64,000 nucleotides of DNA from Pseudopyrenochaeta lycopersici (Eukaryota > Ascomycota > Dothideomycetes > Pleosporales > Pseudopyrenochaetaceae). The notes under the pieces were generated by a model. That model did no database searches. It worked only from the letters and a program-made list of their open reading frames with translations, and was not told where the DNA came from. A program made the position numbers and the translations under genes. Positions 47,442 through 59,606 of the stretch are shown one piece after another (within the stretch, counting starts at the first letter, position 1; every line of letters starts with the position of its first letter). Location: NCBI GenBank assembly GCA_003313425.1, contig NHZP01000018.1:124001-188000 (forward strand), given 5' to 3'.

Positions 47442-50400
47442 TATTGCTGGTGCCATATATCGACGCTGGGGTTGGCGAGGGTTTGGGCAGTTGCGATGAA
47501 GTCGAGGGAAGTCGCGGTTCCTAGCGGCCTACAATACAAGCATGCAGCACCAAGCTCGCGGTCAAAGCCCTGTCTAGATGTCCGTCGGGGCCAGTATGAG
47601 CCAGACTCGCGTATTAGATGAAGGACGGCGACGCTACCAGGCGGTGGAGGGGTGCGGTGCGGAACGGGCGCCGGGAGTCTTGCTATTGGTGTGTGCGGCG
47701 ATGGCAGCTAGGGAATCAGGCGGGAGCCCGGATGGGAACGAGGAAGCGAGCACAGGTGTAGTCCTGTACGAGTAGTCGTCGTCGTCGTCGACAGCGAGTG
47801 TGCAAGACAGGAAAGCAACCTTGAGCACCCGCGAAAGAAAAAAGGGCAGGCCACGAAATATGGGCTCTGCCGAACAATCCCTGATGCGCTGCTGGGGAAA
47901 GCCACCCGTTCGCGGGCAAGTCAATGCTCACCTTGCAGCACTGCAGGCGAGCGCTGTGCGCCCGATGGAGCGGCAGGATGGATATTACACCGGCGTAGAC
48001 TAAGCGTGTCTCGCGCAACACGGCAGCTCCAGCGGACAGCCCACCGCGTCCGGATGTCAGTCTCTTCTGGCCATGATTTGCACAAACATGCCGAAGGAAA
48101 ACCCACGAGACACGGGGGGGCGGGGCGCTGATCGTTTCCGGCTACCGCACAAAGACCCAAGACACGCTACACTGTGGCCTTCATTCGCTCCAAGCCCCGG
48201 TCTGCATTCTGCTTCTTGCGTAGTGGCGGCATCCGAAGCAGAGGATTTGGATTTTTTAGTGATGTTTCAATGCGACGGCAGCCCACTTTCGCCGGCCCTC
48301 CTTGCGCTTCCCCTGCATCAGCCTCACAGTATCACTGGCCCAGCGCCCAACCTAGCTCGTGACGCCTTCAACCGATATTGTCTGCTGTAGTCATTGCAGC
48401 CAGGCGAGTACAACATCACAGGCCGTTTCTGCCGGTCGTGCACTGCCTCGCCGCTGCCGTCCACATCGGCAGTCCATCCTGGAGGCACGGCCACGACCTC
48501 TCTGTCGCCGTGTTTCAGACTTCATCAGGTACTTTTCGGCTCTTCCCGCGAGCCATGCCTCTTGTGCTTGGTCCACTTTTGCATCCCAGAGCCCTAACTG
48601 CTGTACCCAAGCCGCCGCTTGCCCAAGCCTCGTTGTCTGCTTCTAGCGACTGGCGCGCGAAATTCAGCGGCATGTCCTCCCTGAGCTCTTGCTTCACCCT
48701 GCTCCACCCTGCTTATCTAGACGATACCATTCCCTGTTCTCCCCAGCAAACCTCAATGGTCCATTGGAGCCGAGTGTTCAGGTTACCCCATGTTCGCTGG
48801 CTGAAAAGGGCCGGTGTCACCAGGGTCGGCCTCCCTGAATCCCCACCGCTGCAACCACGTTCTACACAGACCGGCGCACAATCATACTCCACGAACCAGG
48901 CATATGAAAATCGCTCGAATACCGTCATCATCGACCCATCAGCCTATTTTCCGGTCCATTCTCCACCCGGCTCGTTCAATCTGCCTTCCGATTGAGCCAC
49001 GCTCGGGAAGCCGCAACCTAATCGACTAGGTCCCATTTCAGCCACTCTACACCAGTACTGGTCTATGGGCAACTTTTGCACGCCTTCCCCTACGGACATG
49101 CGTCCGACGTGGGACATTCACGCCAAGGCCACGGGAGACAACCAGCAAACCTTGTCGAATGGGGTTTTGACCCGTCTTCCTGGTTAGACAGGCGGCGTTC
49201 ACGCTTGCTTTTTCGCTCGTCAACCCCTCTCCTAAACCCCTGTCTTTCCGTTTTCTGATACCTCGTCTACGTACTTGTTTTTGCTTCAATAACCTTCCGG
49301 TACTCGCGATTCGTCCACTTTGTAAGCCACGCCCAAAAAGCCACCATCAATCGCCGGGATGCGGGTAAGCCGGGATCTCATTAACATGGAACACGGACAG
49401 TAATGAATCATGCTCTTGACATCTGAAAGCCCATGCCTCGTTCGAACCACATCCACTATCCTCAAGAGCACCTCGAGCACCACGAGAAGAAATATGACTC
49501 TGACATGCTGCTACAAATGAACATTGCTCGTACTTACATGATGATAAATGTTGTCCCTGTATCCGGCGTAGCTAAGTAGTCCTCTATGTTTAGTGTGAAT
49601 TAGTCGATTTCATTCGTTTTTTCGTCGACTCCATCAAATCGATTAAGTAGACAAATTTACTCTGGTCATCCTTGCATGCTCACTGGTATCCGTTCATCAT
49701 CTTCATTGAGCTAAAAAAAAATATACGTCATTCATTTGCCCTTCCTCTATGTTTCCGCTTTCTTCATCTTGCTGATCTCCATGCATCGTCGGTAGTTTGC
49801 TTCTCTGTAGTTTGTTGCTCAGTCTCTTGCTCCCATCTGCCATGTCATGCGACCGACTCACAACACTTGCAAGTCTCGTAATGAAGGCAATAAAATTCAA
49901 CAGTTTCCGGTCTTCCTCAATCTATTTATAGTCACTATGCTGGCATAGGTGAAGATAACGGTTGTGCCCAGGTGCTTTCCTAGACAAGTAGCGACGAAAA
50001 TACGCATTATGGCTTCAGCGAGATGGATTTCTGGGCCTTACTTCACGGCCACAGTATCCCGCGAGGTAATTAATATTCTCGGGGGTCATCTTGGTTGCCA
50101 GTTTTGGTGGGATATGAGGTAGAGCGTACCTGCCGTCACCTTCACCCTGGCAACCGTCACGACTTCCTCACTTACCGCGCATGACTGCCAGTGCTTCAGC
50201 AACCGCTCAACTCACCCTCCGAATCTGCTGCTCGATTTTCAGTAATCTAGCTTGACAAGCATCTCAATTGTAAGCTAGCTCACACTATGCAAGGCCCCGT
50301 CATCAGACTAACTTGATTGCCGCAGGTGAAGCTGCGCTTGCCCGTGCTGTTTGTGGCAGCCCAAAGAGCCTTCTACCTTCCCAAGATCTATTTCTACGAG

Positions 50401-50451
50401 CGAATGATGTAAATTTAAGCAACTTGCCTCTTAACAAAGACATTTGTGCTA
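47442..50451. other. Divergent intergenic region, 3 kb
   Basis: Separates the G-alpha start and the coiled-coil gene start. It has several long GC-rich frames (for example 48378-48995) without domain, homology-like pattern or proper splice structure, and a GTC trinucleotide run near 47774-47790. I read it as large promoters and leaders. Confidence 0.45.
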
Positions 50452-52426
50452 ATGACAGAAAAATCAAAAGCGCATTCAACGATGGCGCCAGCGAAGCAGT
50501 ATCCAGGTCCGATGGGCCTTGGCCAATCTATCTATGCCAGTCCTGTCCAGGAGAAGGCACTGTTCGCAGTAACGCCTTCCACAGTCTTCTCGGACCTGAG
50601 TAAGGTGGTTGACTGCACCATCGCTACCAAGGAGCAAATTGCTGCTACGACCAATAGCTCTGTCTTCGCCTTGCCGCCTCAAAATGTGGACGCCGAGCTC
50701 GCTGTGGCTCAGGGCAATGCTTTGAAGGAGGAAGTCGACAGGCATGCTGCAAAGCTCTCTAGGACCACGTCTAGCGCCGTGACAAACACGAGACGTCTGC
50801 TTGAACTCATCCGCAAGTCACTGCAGGAAGAGAACGCAGCGGACATGAAGACTGTCGAAGATCTCTGGGCTGAGCTGGAGCAGCTATTCGCAGTGGCAAC
50901 CGAAGCCAAAGCTGCACTCCCCACTTTCCTCGAAAAGCAGAGAAACAATATAGTTCTATACCACGCTTCTATGATGAATGAGACAATCCAACAGACGCAA
51001 GAGGAACTGAATATTCAATACAAAAAGGTCAATATCCAGCACAGCCTCATCCTTGAGCACCAACAGGCTTTTCAGGACTACAAGGCGCAAACCATTGCGA
51101 AAATCAAAGAACTTGAAGTCCTCCAAGAGCGGGTATCACGTCTCACGCTCGAGAAAGGTAACTTTCGCACTGAGATCGACAGGTACAAACAGTTACTGGA
51201 AAAGGAGACATCTACCAATGCCAAAAATCTAGATACGGCCGGTTCCCTGCAGAAGGAGCTCGAGACGCTCCTGAACGTGAATAAACAGCTTCTGACAGAG
51301 AGCGATACCCTCCGGAAGGCACTCAGTGATCTCCAAGAGAACATGAATGCTATAGAGCAACAGATCACAGATCGCTTCACAGAAGAGCTCAAGGCAAAGG
51401 CCGACGCACTTGCGAGAGAGATTCAAAAGACCACGAATCTTGATGCAGTAATCAGAATGCTAAAAGGTAACGAAAACATTGCCAGGACGGCAATTGACAA
51501 AATGAAATTGGAGAACAAGTCAATCAACGAGAACTATAGAGCTCAATCCATAGAGCATGCAAAGCTTTTCACGGCACGTCAATTCAAAGACCACTCAGTT
51601 TTCAATCTAACAGCGTATACAGACATTCAATGATCAGGATAAGAAGATCCATGCCCTGACTATCGATGTTGGTCGGCACCAAAATGAAAATGCGGAAATG
51701 AAGCAACGACTTGCTAAGGCTCTAGAGCTCCAGGAGCAAAACACTGAACTTTTGAAAGCAAAGTCGGACCTTCTAGAACAGATAGACAGACTTACCACTG
51801 AGGTTCAAGTGGCAAAGAATGACAGCAACCAAGCTAAGACAGAACTCGATGTTCTCTCGGAAAAGATGACGAAGTTCGGAAAGTTGGTCGATGATTTGAA
51901 GACTGAGAAGGGCGAGCTTCTCTCAAAGCAAACCGAGAGCAGGAGGACGATCCAAGATCTATACATGCTCAAGAGCGAGAATTCGAATCTCAAGGCCACC
52001 ATCGATGAGCTCAAGACTAAGGGCTTAGCAATTGTTACAGATGGCTCTCTCGCTTCTGACAAAGAGAAGGAGGCGTTCAAAGAAAAAATCAGAAGCCTTG
52101 AAGAAACAAAGACCAAACTTGAGACTTCTCTACAGGGATGGACCGATCTAGCCAAGGTGCGTCACAGCATCGCTTTCCCTTGCATTACAACTTAAGGGCT
52201 AACGAACCCATAGCGCTCTTATAATGAGTACAAGGAGTTGCTTCCTACATACAAGCAAGCCGAACAGTACCGCAAAGATGCTCTTGACAAGGACGATGTC
52301 ATCAAAAGCCTCAAGCTAGAACTCGAAGTGATAAAGACATCGCTTACTAATGGCGTAGGTGCAACTGGCGACGCTGCTTACTGGAAGGAGAAGTATGAGT
52401 CGCTCTTATCCACCGTTGGTAGCTAG
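50452..52426 (+). CDS. Long coiled-coil protein of unknown function, about 622 aa
   Basis: Exons 50452-51573, 51623-52156, 52214-52426. The first intron has no usable GT donor in phase: the only phase-0 choice of normal size is a GC donor (ACG|GCACGT) with a CTAAC branch point and ACAG acceptor, 49 bases. The product then reads EHAKLFT joined to TFNDQDKKIHAL. Residues 1-90 are non-helical with PGPMGLGQSIYAS; from about residue 170 to the end it is almost pure coiled coil (KIKELEVLQERVSRLTLEKG; LEEQ-type heptads; SDLLEQIDRLTTEVQVA; IRSLEETKTKLETSLQGW). The C-terminus ends AAYWKEKYESLLSTVGS. It could be a cytoskeletal, spindle-pole or vesicle-tether protein, but nothing in it decides. A later ATG (MAPAKQYPG) could be the start. 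Confidence 0.8.
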
Positions 52427-55400
52427 GATCTATCCCAAAACAATGAAACTATATTTACGACGATAGTACTGGACGGGGTGGGTGAAAAGTCGAAGGTTCT
52501 CAACCTCAACATGCGATCAGTAGCTATGCGCAGGAAGGGGTTACACATGAGGGAATGTTTATGACTGAGATTTCAGCAAACCTGGACATGTGCAAATGAG
52601 AGTCCTTGAGTATCCGAGGAGCAAGAATACAATTCTGTCATTCAAAGCAGTGCATGCGCCTGTCTAGACCAGAGGCGATGATAGCAACACGTAATCGCAA
52701 ATGAAAACTATGTTTCCCTCATTTACCGTGGAGCTTTTGTTTCTATCCAGTCGCTTCCGGCTCGTGTTGGGAAGGCCAAGGCCGTCATCGTGAAGAACCA
52801 ATGTCCCCAGCAGACTCCACAATTTATATTGAACATTAGCGCCGGGATATTCATGGTATAGTTGAGTTTGTCGCATAGTTCGTCTTCCTAATTCTTGGAC
52901 CGCACCATGTCTTCTTAAAGTACCTAGGCCTCGTTCTCAGCGTATTCTCGGAGTTGTTGGCCCGAAATCGTGCGTTGCATGATCTCGGGGTCGAGCCGAG
53001 CCTCAGCACGGCTATCCAGATGGTAGCTTCGAGTCATTGGGAACATGAGCGATGTGGGTCACAGGAACACGCGCTGCTGCAGTAGGGTTGGTATAGCAGT
53101 CGTCATTGGGAGGGAAGGTCTGGCGATCGGGCGGAAGTGGCGCGATGCTGGGACTGGCGTTGCGTGTCACATCGAATGTTCGGGACGTTCCCCAAGGCTG
53201 CGGATTGCCAAATGGGGTGAACGGTTGGGAGCATTTTGATCGTGTTGACGAGTACGCAATTTGCTCCGGGGCCCAAGATTTGGGGCAGTCATGACCGGGG
53301 GTTTCGCGTGCTTAGCCTTTGAGGCTGTATTGCGAGCGATGTAACGTAATTGTGATTCTTCGTGGGGCCAAGAGGGGTGCGGCTGACGAATAAATTCATG
53401 TAGCAGTTCTTATAATCATGCCATGGCTCACGGATTTGAAGTATCTTTGACCGAGAATCAGGACGGGGATGGGCCGATGAAAGAGATTCTAGGTCGAGTG
53501 AAACCGTCCTCTGCTTTACATCGATGTTGAAGTCGATTTACTTTTGAAGGAAACGCGAACGAAAAGTCATGATGAGGCGACGATAAAACTGTCTCGTAAC
53601 GGTGGATCATGAAATTAGCACTACTCAGGCAAAGGATCAAAAGAGTGGAGATCGGTCCGATCCGGTCACGGATTTTTTGAATTGGCATCTTACCCGCAAT
53701 TACGTGCAGTAGTGTCGAAACCGAGTATGGTCTGTGGAAAGGGAGTTCGAGAATAGTTTGGGACCGAGAAGCGCTGTTCCAAACTGATTGGCCCACTCTT
53801 TCGAACCCCTTCGTCTTCCCTTCTGATTCATAATGTCGCATAGGCACTGCTATTTCAGGCGGGAAACTTGCATGATGCTCTCATCCCTTTTCAAACGAAC
53901 CTGAGGACCTGCGGTTGATCTTCGAAACTTGGTTGTTGCCAAGTCTAAGGGCTAATCAGGATCGGGCTATCCGCACTCTAGATGCCACAATGCAACGGCG
54001 AGGTTTGACTGGACTAAGACTTCATCTCGAGACTGTAGGCAGCTGTGCGTATGCAAGTCTATCATCGTCATGACTGACAAAGGAACTCAACATTCGGTCC
54101 AACGGCGAGGCCAAAAATATGGGTAGCTCTGGTCGAAATGATCGTCTAGCAGCTGGGAGGGAATTTCGAGCATCGTACAGTAGCAGTTTCCAATATCCTT
54201 CAAGAATTGCGGGCCCCTGAGCTTTTCAGCCCTTGCAAAATTTGTCGAGGCCAGAAGGAACCACAGGATTGCGCAAAAGTACTAAGAATGTCAAACGTTG
54301 TGTTCTTTGTTGCGCAAACGGGCATATGCGTGTCTGATATGGTGATACAGTGCCTTCCAGAGGGTTTAGGACAGTGAGAAAGAAGTGAGCGTAAAGCAGC
54401 AAATGCTATCTCCATGGCTGGTAGGACCAGTGAAATGCACGACGGAAGCTCGCGGGTACGGTGCATAGAAATTCTCAGCCAAGATTGAGACTTGCCGGAT
54501 TGTAGAAGTGATATCTAGCAGAGCACATGCATGAAGATGCATGATCAGACTCGCGCCGTCACGGTCAAGCCGAGCTGAAAAAATGACTCTGACTCTTAAT
54601 GGGTGCAGTGGAATTTACACATTCTCGTATTTTACGCCTTCTTTTCACAAAATCCAACATACCGGTCATCTCGATTTACCGAGCCGTTGCTTGATCACAT
54701 CTCTCAGCTCGTCGGTTGCGAAAGGTGGAGATGACAGACCCGTGCGTGGCAATCCTCGGCTCGCGAGGCTCATTTCCCTGTTTAATGTGTTATGGATACG
54801 AGAAAATCCTTCAAGAAACGATCCACTAAACTCGCATTGGTAAACTGTAAGCGACGGCTTGTTGTTGATCTTTATGCTTTTCTGCCATTCGATCTCAGCT
54901 TCCTTATCCTCTCCCTGCTTCACGGCAATTGCTGCCCATTCTTGGAAACTCATCGCCCAGTGCAGTGTACTAATAGTAGGATGCTAGTCAATTGTATGCC
55001 GTTTTGAGTATTATGTCAATCTTTTCGTGTTCGTAAACCAGATTCTGGAGATGTGGATTTCGAGACTGCGGAATATGTTGCATGCATGAGCAGTCATGAG
55101 CACGGAATTTGAGCTAGTCAGAGCAGCTGCTAAGTTCTTCCTCTCTGTTTCCGCTCAGCATTGTCCTATAGAGACTCCGGGCATACTTAAGGCTTTGTGC
55201 ATAGTGATTTGCGATGTTATTGCGTAAAAACTATGGAGGCATGGGGAATTCTTCCAGTGGGCAGCAAACAGCAGTCCAGATAGAACGTTTTACGCGTATC
55301 GCCCATTCAAGCGCAAGGTACTACAATACAACAGCGACTTTTATTGATAACTCTTCTCTTCCAATTGTCAATGCCACAATACTGTAGTAACATTCCCCTC

Positions 55401-57358
55401 TTGGTTGTTTGCACATGTCACTGATATGACTCACCTCTGCGGATGACGAGGTAGCAAACAGCGCAGTGCCGGACCCTTTCTTCACACATCGACGACCATA
55501 ACTGCAAAGGACTGAGGCTCCGCTATAATTGTCTCAATACAACTTTTTCGGACAAATGACTTGCCTCGACATTGATGGAATGTACAGGAGACGCCGGTTT
55601 CAAGCACTTCGGGGCCATTATTGGCATGATTCGAAACAGCTGCTTCAACGCAACGGGACATAGGGTCGCGCAAAGAAACGAACCTGAAAAAAGTGAAGTG
55701 GAATATGAAAACGAGCTGGGGAGCTGAAGGATTTGGAGGGCTGGTTTAAAGCGGCCTTTTCCTAGGCCACTTAAGCAAACCAGCATCATGCCAAAGCCTT
55801 AAGCGACAAACATGAGAGGGCTCGTCAATGCGAAACAACTAGAAGAAGATACCCAAGGAATCAACAGAGTGACCAAAGAAGATTCAGTGTGTGGGTCTCG
55901 TTCGTCATTCTCCTCGTACTCTCTTCTTTTGTGGGTATCTGCAAGTGGTTGAATAGTATGTCTACTCTGCCTGTGCACACAGGACATCAAAATGGTACGA
56001 AAGCAGCTAGTAAGCCTTTCGTATCTCCACTGCTTCACGGCCCCTCTGCTATAACGTCTATTGCTTTAGATGGTTTGAGGGAGGGATTCCGTGCCCTCTC
56101 TGTTTCTGCTTTGAAAATCTTCTCTCAATTAGAGTGGCTCTTGGTGGCGCTTGGACCTCGGGCGTACACCCCCATCAGCTGTATACTAGATGATTCACAG
56201 CTACTTTGGCACGCATGATAAACATGCCGGATATAGATAGCTTATAGTTCCCACGAGAATAGAGTTGCCTCGTGGCCAAAGTCCAATGACGTTCATAACC
56301 AGGATTCCTGCAACTTTCCTCGTTTCGGGCCCAGTGCTTCGGCTGGCACGACGTGGCAAACCGACTCTGAAACCACTCTCGTTACCCTCGTGCTCTCCGG
56401 TGCTCACCAGTGTACCACAAGTATCTGAACACGCAACTTGCGCTCCGGGGATGACCGCCGTCCTTGGACAGGGCAACGACGTTCTTCCTTGACTTTCTCC
56501 TCACACCATCAGCTCGGCGCAATCGCAGAGAGGCCGTATCAACGTCAGTTTTAATTTCGGCCCCGCCTCTAGGCCGTGTCTAAAAGAGAGCACGAGGCCG
56601 CGGTCGACCGTAGATTCTCCGCCAGTACTGTACGACGATGAGAGCCGCAAGACGACGTGCTCCTCATTCTCTCGATGTGTCCACTACTATGTCCCGTTCA
56701 CATGTTGCGGGCACATACCCGTTAATTCTGTGACGTTTTAAGAGCGTGTCTAACGATAACAACGTTCCTGGCAGGTGTCGCACCTGTCAAAATTGCGCCT
56801 GCGGATAAGGATTTAGAACGCAGCCCGAGCCGCTTCCTTGCTTCTTCGGTCAACGGTAAACGATCGTGGGAATCGTACCGCGTCAGCCAGAACCCTGGGT
56901 AGTTATAAGCTACGGCCCCTTTTGGTTAGAAATCCACGAGTTTCCCCAGGATCTCGGAGGGTGCAAGCTCGATTAGTGCGACAAGACCGGGGGGGCTTAG
57001 ACGGTTGTTCCACCAATTCCTTACAAGGAAGGCCTCATCTCCTACCCTTGGGGCTGGGATCCACACCATCAGAGTGTTCGAGGCAGTCCCTCGATAGGGC
57101 TTTAGAAAGCCATCGATCCTCGCCAGCCCGTGCACTGGACGGTTGCTCTTCGTTTTCGTTTCCCATTCTCCTCTTTTCGATTGTCACCATTACCACTCAC
57201 AGGGGATAATTTCAATACACTCTGCAACTGCATAGTTGCAACCGCATTGCGTGTTGGAGGCGTTCAGCCCACGATAACACCAACACCCAGGGCAGGATAC
57301 CTCACGCTCCTTCTACACCACTTCGATTCGAAACCACCTTTTATACCACTATGTCAAC
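52427..57358. other. Gene-poor stretch, 4.9 kb
   Basis: The longest region of the window without a supported gene. It contains a candidate 95-codon frame (54666-54953, minus, listed separately). I saw no transposon terminal repeats, reverse transcriptase or transposase motifs. Composition is not unusual enough to call RIP by eye. Confidence 0.45.
54666..54953 (-). CDS. Possible small protein, 95 aa, unrecognised
   Basis: Starts with a real ATG: MSFQEWAAIAVKQGEDKEA, then EIEWQKSIKINNKPS, and ends TDELRDVIKQRLGKSR. Helical, charged composition and a balanced amino-acid set make it more protein-like than its neighbours. No domain recognised and no neighbours to support it. May be a relic or chance. 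Confidence 0.25.
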   Translation of the reverse strand: MSFQEWAAIAVKQGEDKEAEIEWQKSIKINNKPSLTVYQCEFSGSFLEGFSRIHNTLNREMSLASRGLPRTGLSSPPFATDELRDVIKQRLGKSR

Positions 57359-58936
57359 ATGATCACCCCTCGAAAACACAACAAAATGGTTCACGGCTAT
57401 GTTGGTAAGTGCCTGCTTGTGTACAGTACATGCGGGATAGGGATTGACTCCATACCTACAGACCCATCAGTGCAGCTCAATGCCGGTTTGTGGTCGCTTT
57501 GGGCTGGCGCGACAGTCTTCCTGGCCATTCGAGTATGGATCAAACTCACGCGACGCCATGGGCTTTGGTGGGATGATCACATCCTTCTTGTGTCCTGGGT
57601 AGGTCATTTTCCATTCAGTCGACCAGACACGAACAGGCTGGCTACCCTTAATGTCTTTCGCAATCAACAGTTACGACCTACATTGGCGCGTGCTGGCGTA
57701 CAACCTTCATTTCGCAAAACTTATCACTGAGCGCGTGGTCGAGCGACACTGGTCACAGAATCAAGAACAGTACGTCGCTGACCTTCTTCTAGGTTATTCT
57801 CACTGCAAACAATAGTTTGATCTCTGTTGAATACGCAACCGGCTACGTGACAGATACCTGGGATGATCGCATGCATATTCTTATCAACATAACTTCTTGC
57901 GGCACTTTGATAGGGCAGGCGCTCACAAAGACCGCTTTCGCGGTCACATTATTAAAGTTGACCAAGGACTGGCAGAGATGGATTCTCTGGTTCTGCATTG
58001 CCAGCATGAATTCCTACATGATCGTGAAGGTCTTCCTCCAGTGGGCAAAAGTCTGCGGGAAGCCCAGCTACGACGTCTGGTATCGTTTTGACCTCTGTCT
58101 CGAATCCAAGTTCCGAGATGACTTCAAGGAGGGCGGCAATGGTGAGTGGGGAACAGACTTCCACGTCTTGAGCTCCTGTTGATCATGTCACTAGTCTACA
58201 ACATCATCATGGACTTCGTCCTTGCAACCTTTCCATGGATCATTACTTGGAATTTGGATATGCGCAAGGTCGAAAAGATCGGCCTTTGCGTAACCATGAG
58301 TCTGGTACGTATCTTTTCCCACTGCTTTCTCGGAAGGGTGGGTGGCTGACTGATATTTGCCAGGGAATGATTGTTGCCATTGTATCCGCGATTCGAACCG
58401 CCTGGAAAGACGAAGGGAACGTGAAAGACGAATGGTACTTCTGGCGAAACGCACACTCGAATATCTGGTACTCGTCCGAAATTGTTGGCACTAGTAAGTG
58501 TACATGTACGAGATGCATCTGAGACATACACTGACTTCGTATCTCTCGCAGTCATCGTTCAGTGCATACCCGTCTTGCGTCCTCTAATCCGAGACATACA
58601 TACATCTTTGACGTCAAGGAAACTAGCTTCTACTGCAGACAATACCGCCCGGCGCAGCAAGTACGTACCACCTTTGTCCTCTCCTCTCTAGGCGCAATGC
58701 TAATAGAATCCAGACAACCAGCAGGCTTTGGGTTGGACAGAAACCACAATGGACATATCTTCTCCAACAAATCCCACAATGCGCATATATATTCCGACGC
58801 TAAGGATTCGTCTACAGATGGAAAGAGCGACCCATTTTCCGATTCTTGGGATAACCAGGGGATATATTTGAAGAAAGACTTTGAGATGACGACTATGGAA
58901 GTCAAATCGCCAAAAGAACAACAATCTCTTGTGTAA
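57359..58936 (+). CDS. PTH11-like (fungal rhodopsin-domain) integral membrane protein, 358-367 aa
   Basis: Exons 57359-57404, 57462-57598, 57793-58141, 58195-58304, 58364-58493, 58552-58660, 58714-58936; all phases fit. Start may be the ATG at 57359 or the in-frame one at 57386. After a short outside N-terminus come seven hydrophobic segments: ATVFLAIRVWIKLTRRHGLW with the DDHILL motif, VILTANNSL, the conserved TSCGTLIGQALTKTAFAVTL, ILWFCIASMNSYMIVKVFLQ, NIIMDFVLATFPWIIT, CVTMSLGMIVAIVSAIRT and GTIIVQCIPVLRPL. The cytoplasmic tail is hydrophilic (TSRKLASTADNTARR; DPFSDSWDNQGIYLKKDF). There is no CFEM domain. PTH11 itself is a receptor needed for host-surface sensing in a plant pathogen, but most homologues are uncharacterised. 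The second intron (194 bases) is the least certain. Confidence 0.9.
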
Positions 58937-59606
58937 GATATGTATAGATAACGGCCGCCTAAAATCATACCGTTTTTTAATATGGTACCAAGCTATGCTC
59001 TCTTCCAACAACCCGAGATCCGTCGCCCAGCAGACGCCCAATAATTACAACCATGAACACAAGGCGCGCAAATCGCAAACACTACAGTACACTTCAACGA
59101 TTTCCCCTCAGTGTCGGTGTGATCGTGTGACTCCTCGAACGTTCTACAACAGAACATGAAACAAACCCCGATCAATAATCTCCGAAGGAAGCACGTAATG
59201 AGACAGATGCCATCTGTGACATGGTCCGCAAACGGTACCAGCTAAATCGCTAAACCGGGTGACTTGTGATTGTGATCTGCGACTAGCATGCGACTACGTG
59301 GCCGTGGTGCAGCAGCTCAGCCGCAGTGTGTAGAATTTAGAATCCTAAGAGCACTGAAGTGTTTCGCAGATCAGTCCACGTGCACTTATCGCATGAAAAA
59401 TATCAGAATTAAGATCCACGCGATAAGACTGCGCACAGTCGCTACCCGCATTATGCAATCGACCTTAGCACTCTCAATAAGCAGCCTGATTGTTTCTTGA
59501 CCCGAGTACTATGTCGAAGCGTCTCGCTAATCGTTCCATCCATTCTTTGTCAATTCGTCCAACATGTTTCACCTTCAGCCCTGTACCGGTGTCGCCCAAT
59601 CCATGT
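58937..59606. other. Convergent 3' intergenic region
   Basis: Between the ends of the PTH11-like and F-box genes; nothing else seen. Confidence 0.5.

Noticed and set aside
48378..48995. 205-codon plus-strand frame upstream of the coiled-coil gene
   Set aside because: GC-rich region where all frames are long; no domain, odd composition, overlaps other frames of equal length.
57599..57676. Alternative acceptors that would add an exon YDLHWRVLAYNLHFAK to the PTH11-like gene
   Set aside because: None keeps phase with a realistic intron length; a single 194-base intron joins LLVSW to VILTANNSL in phase and matches the family pattern.
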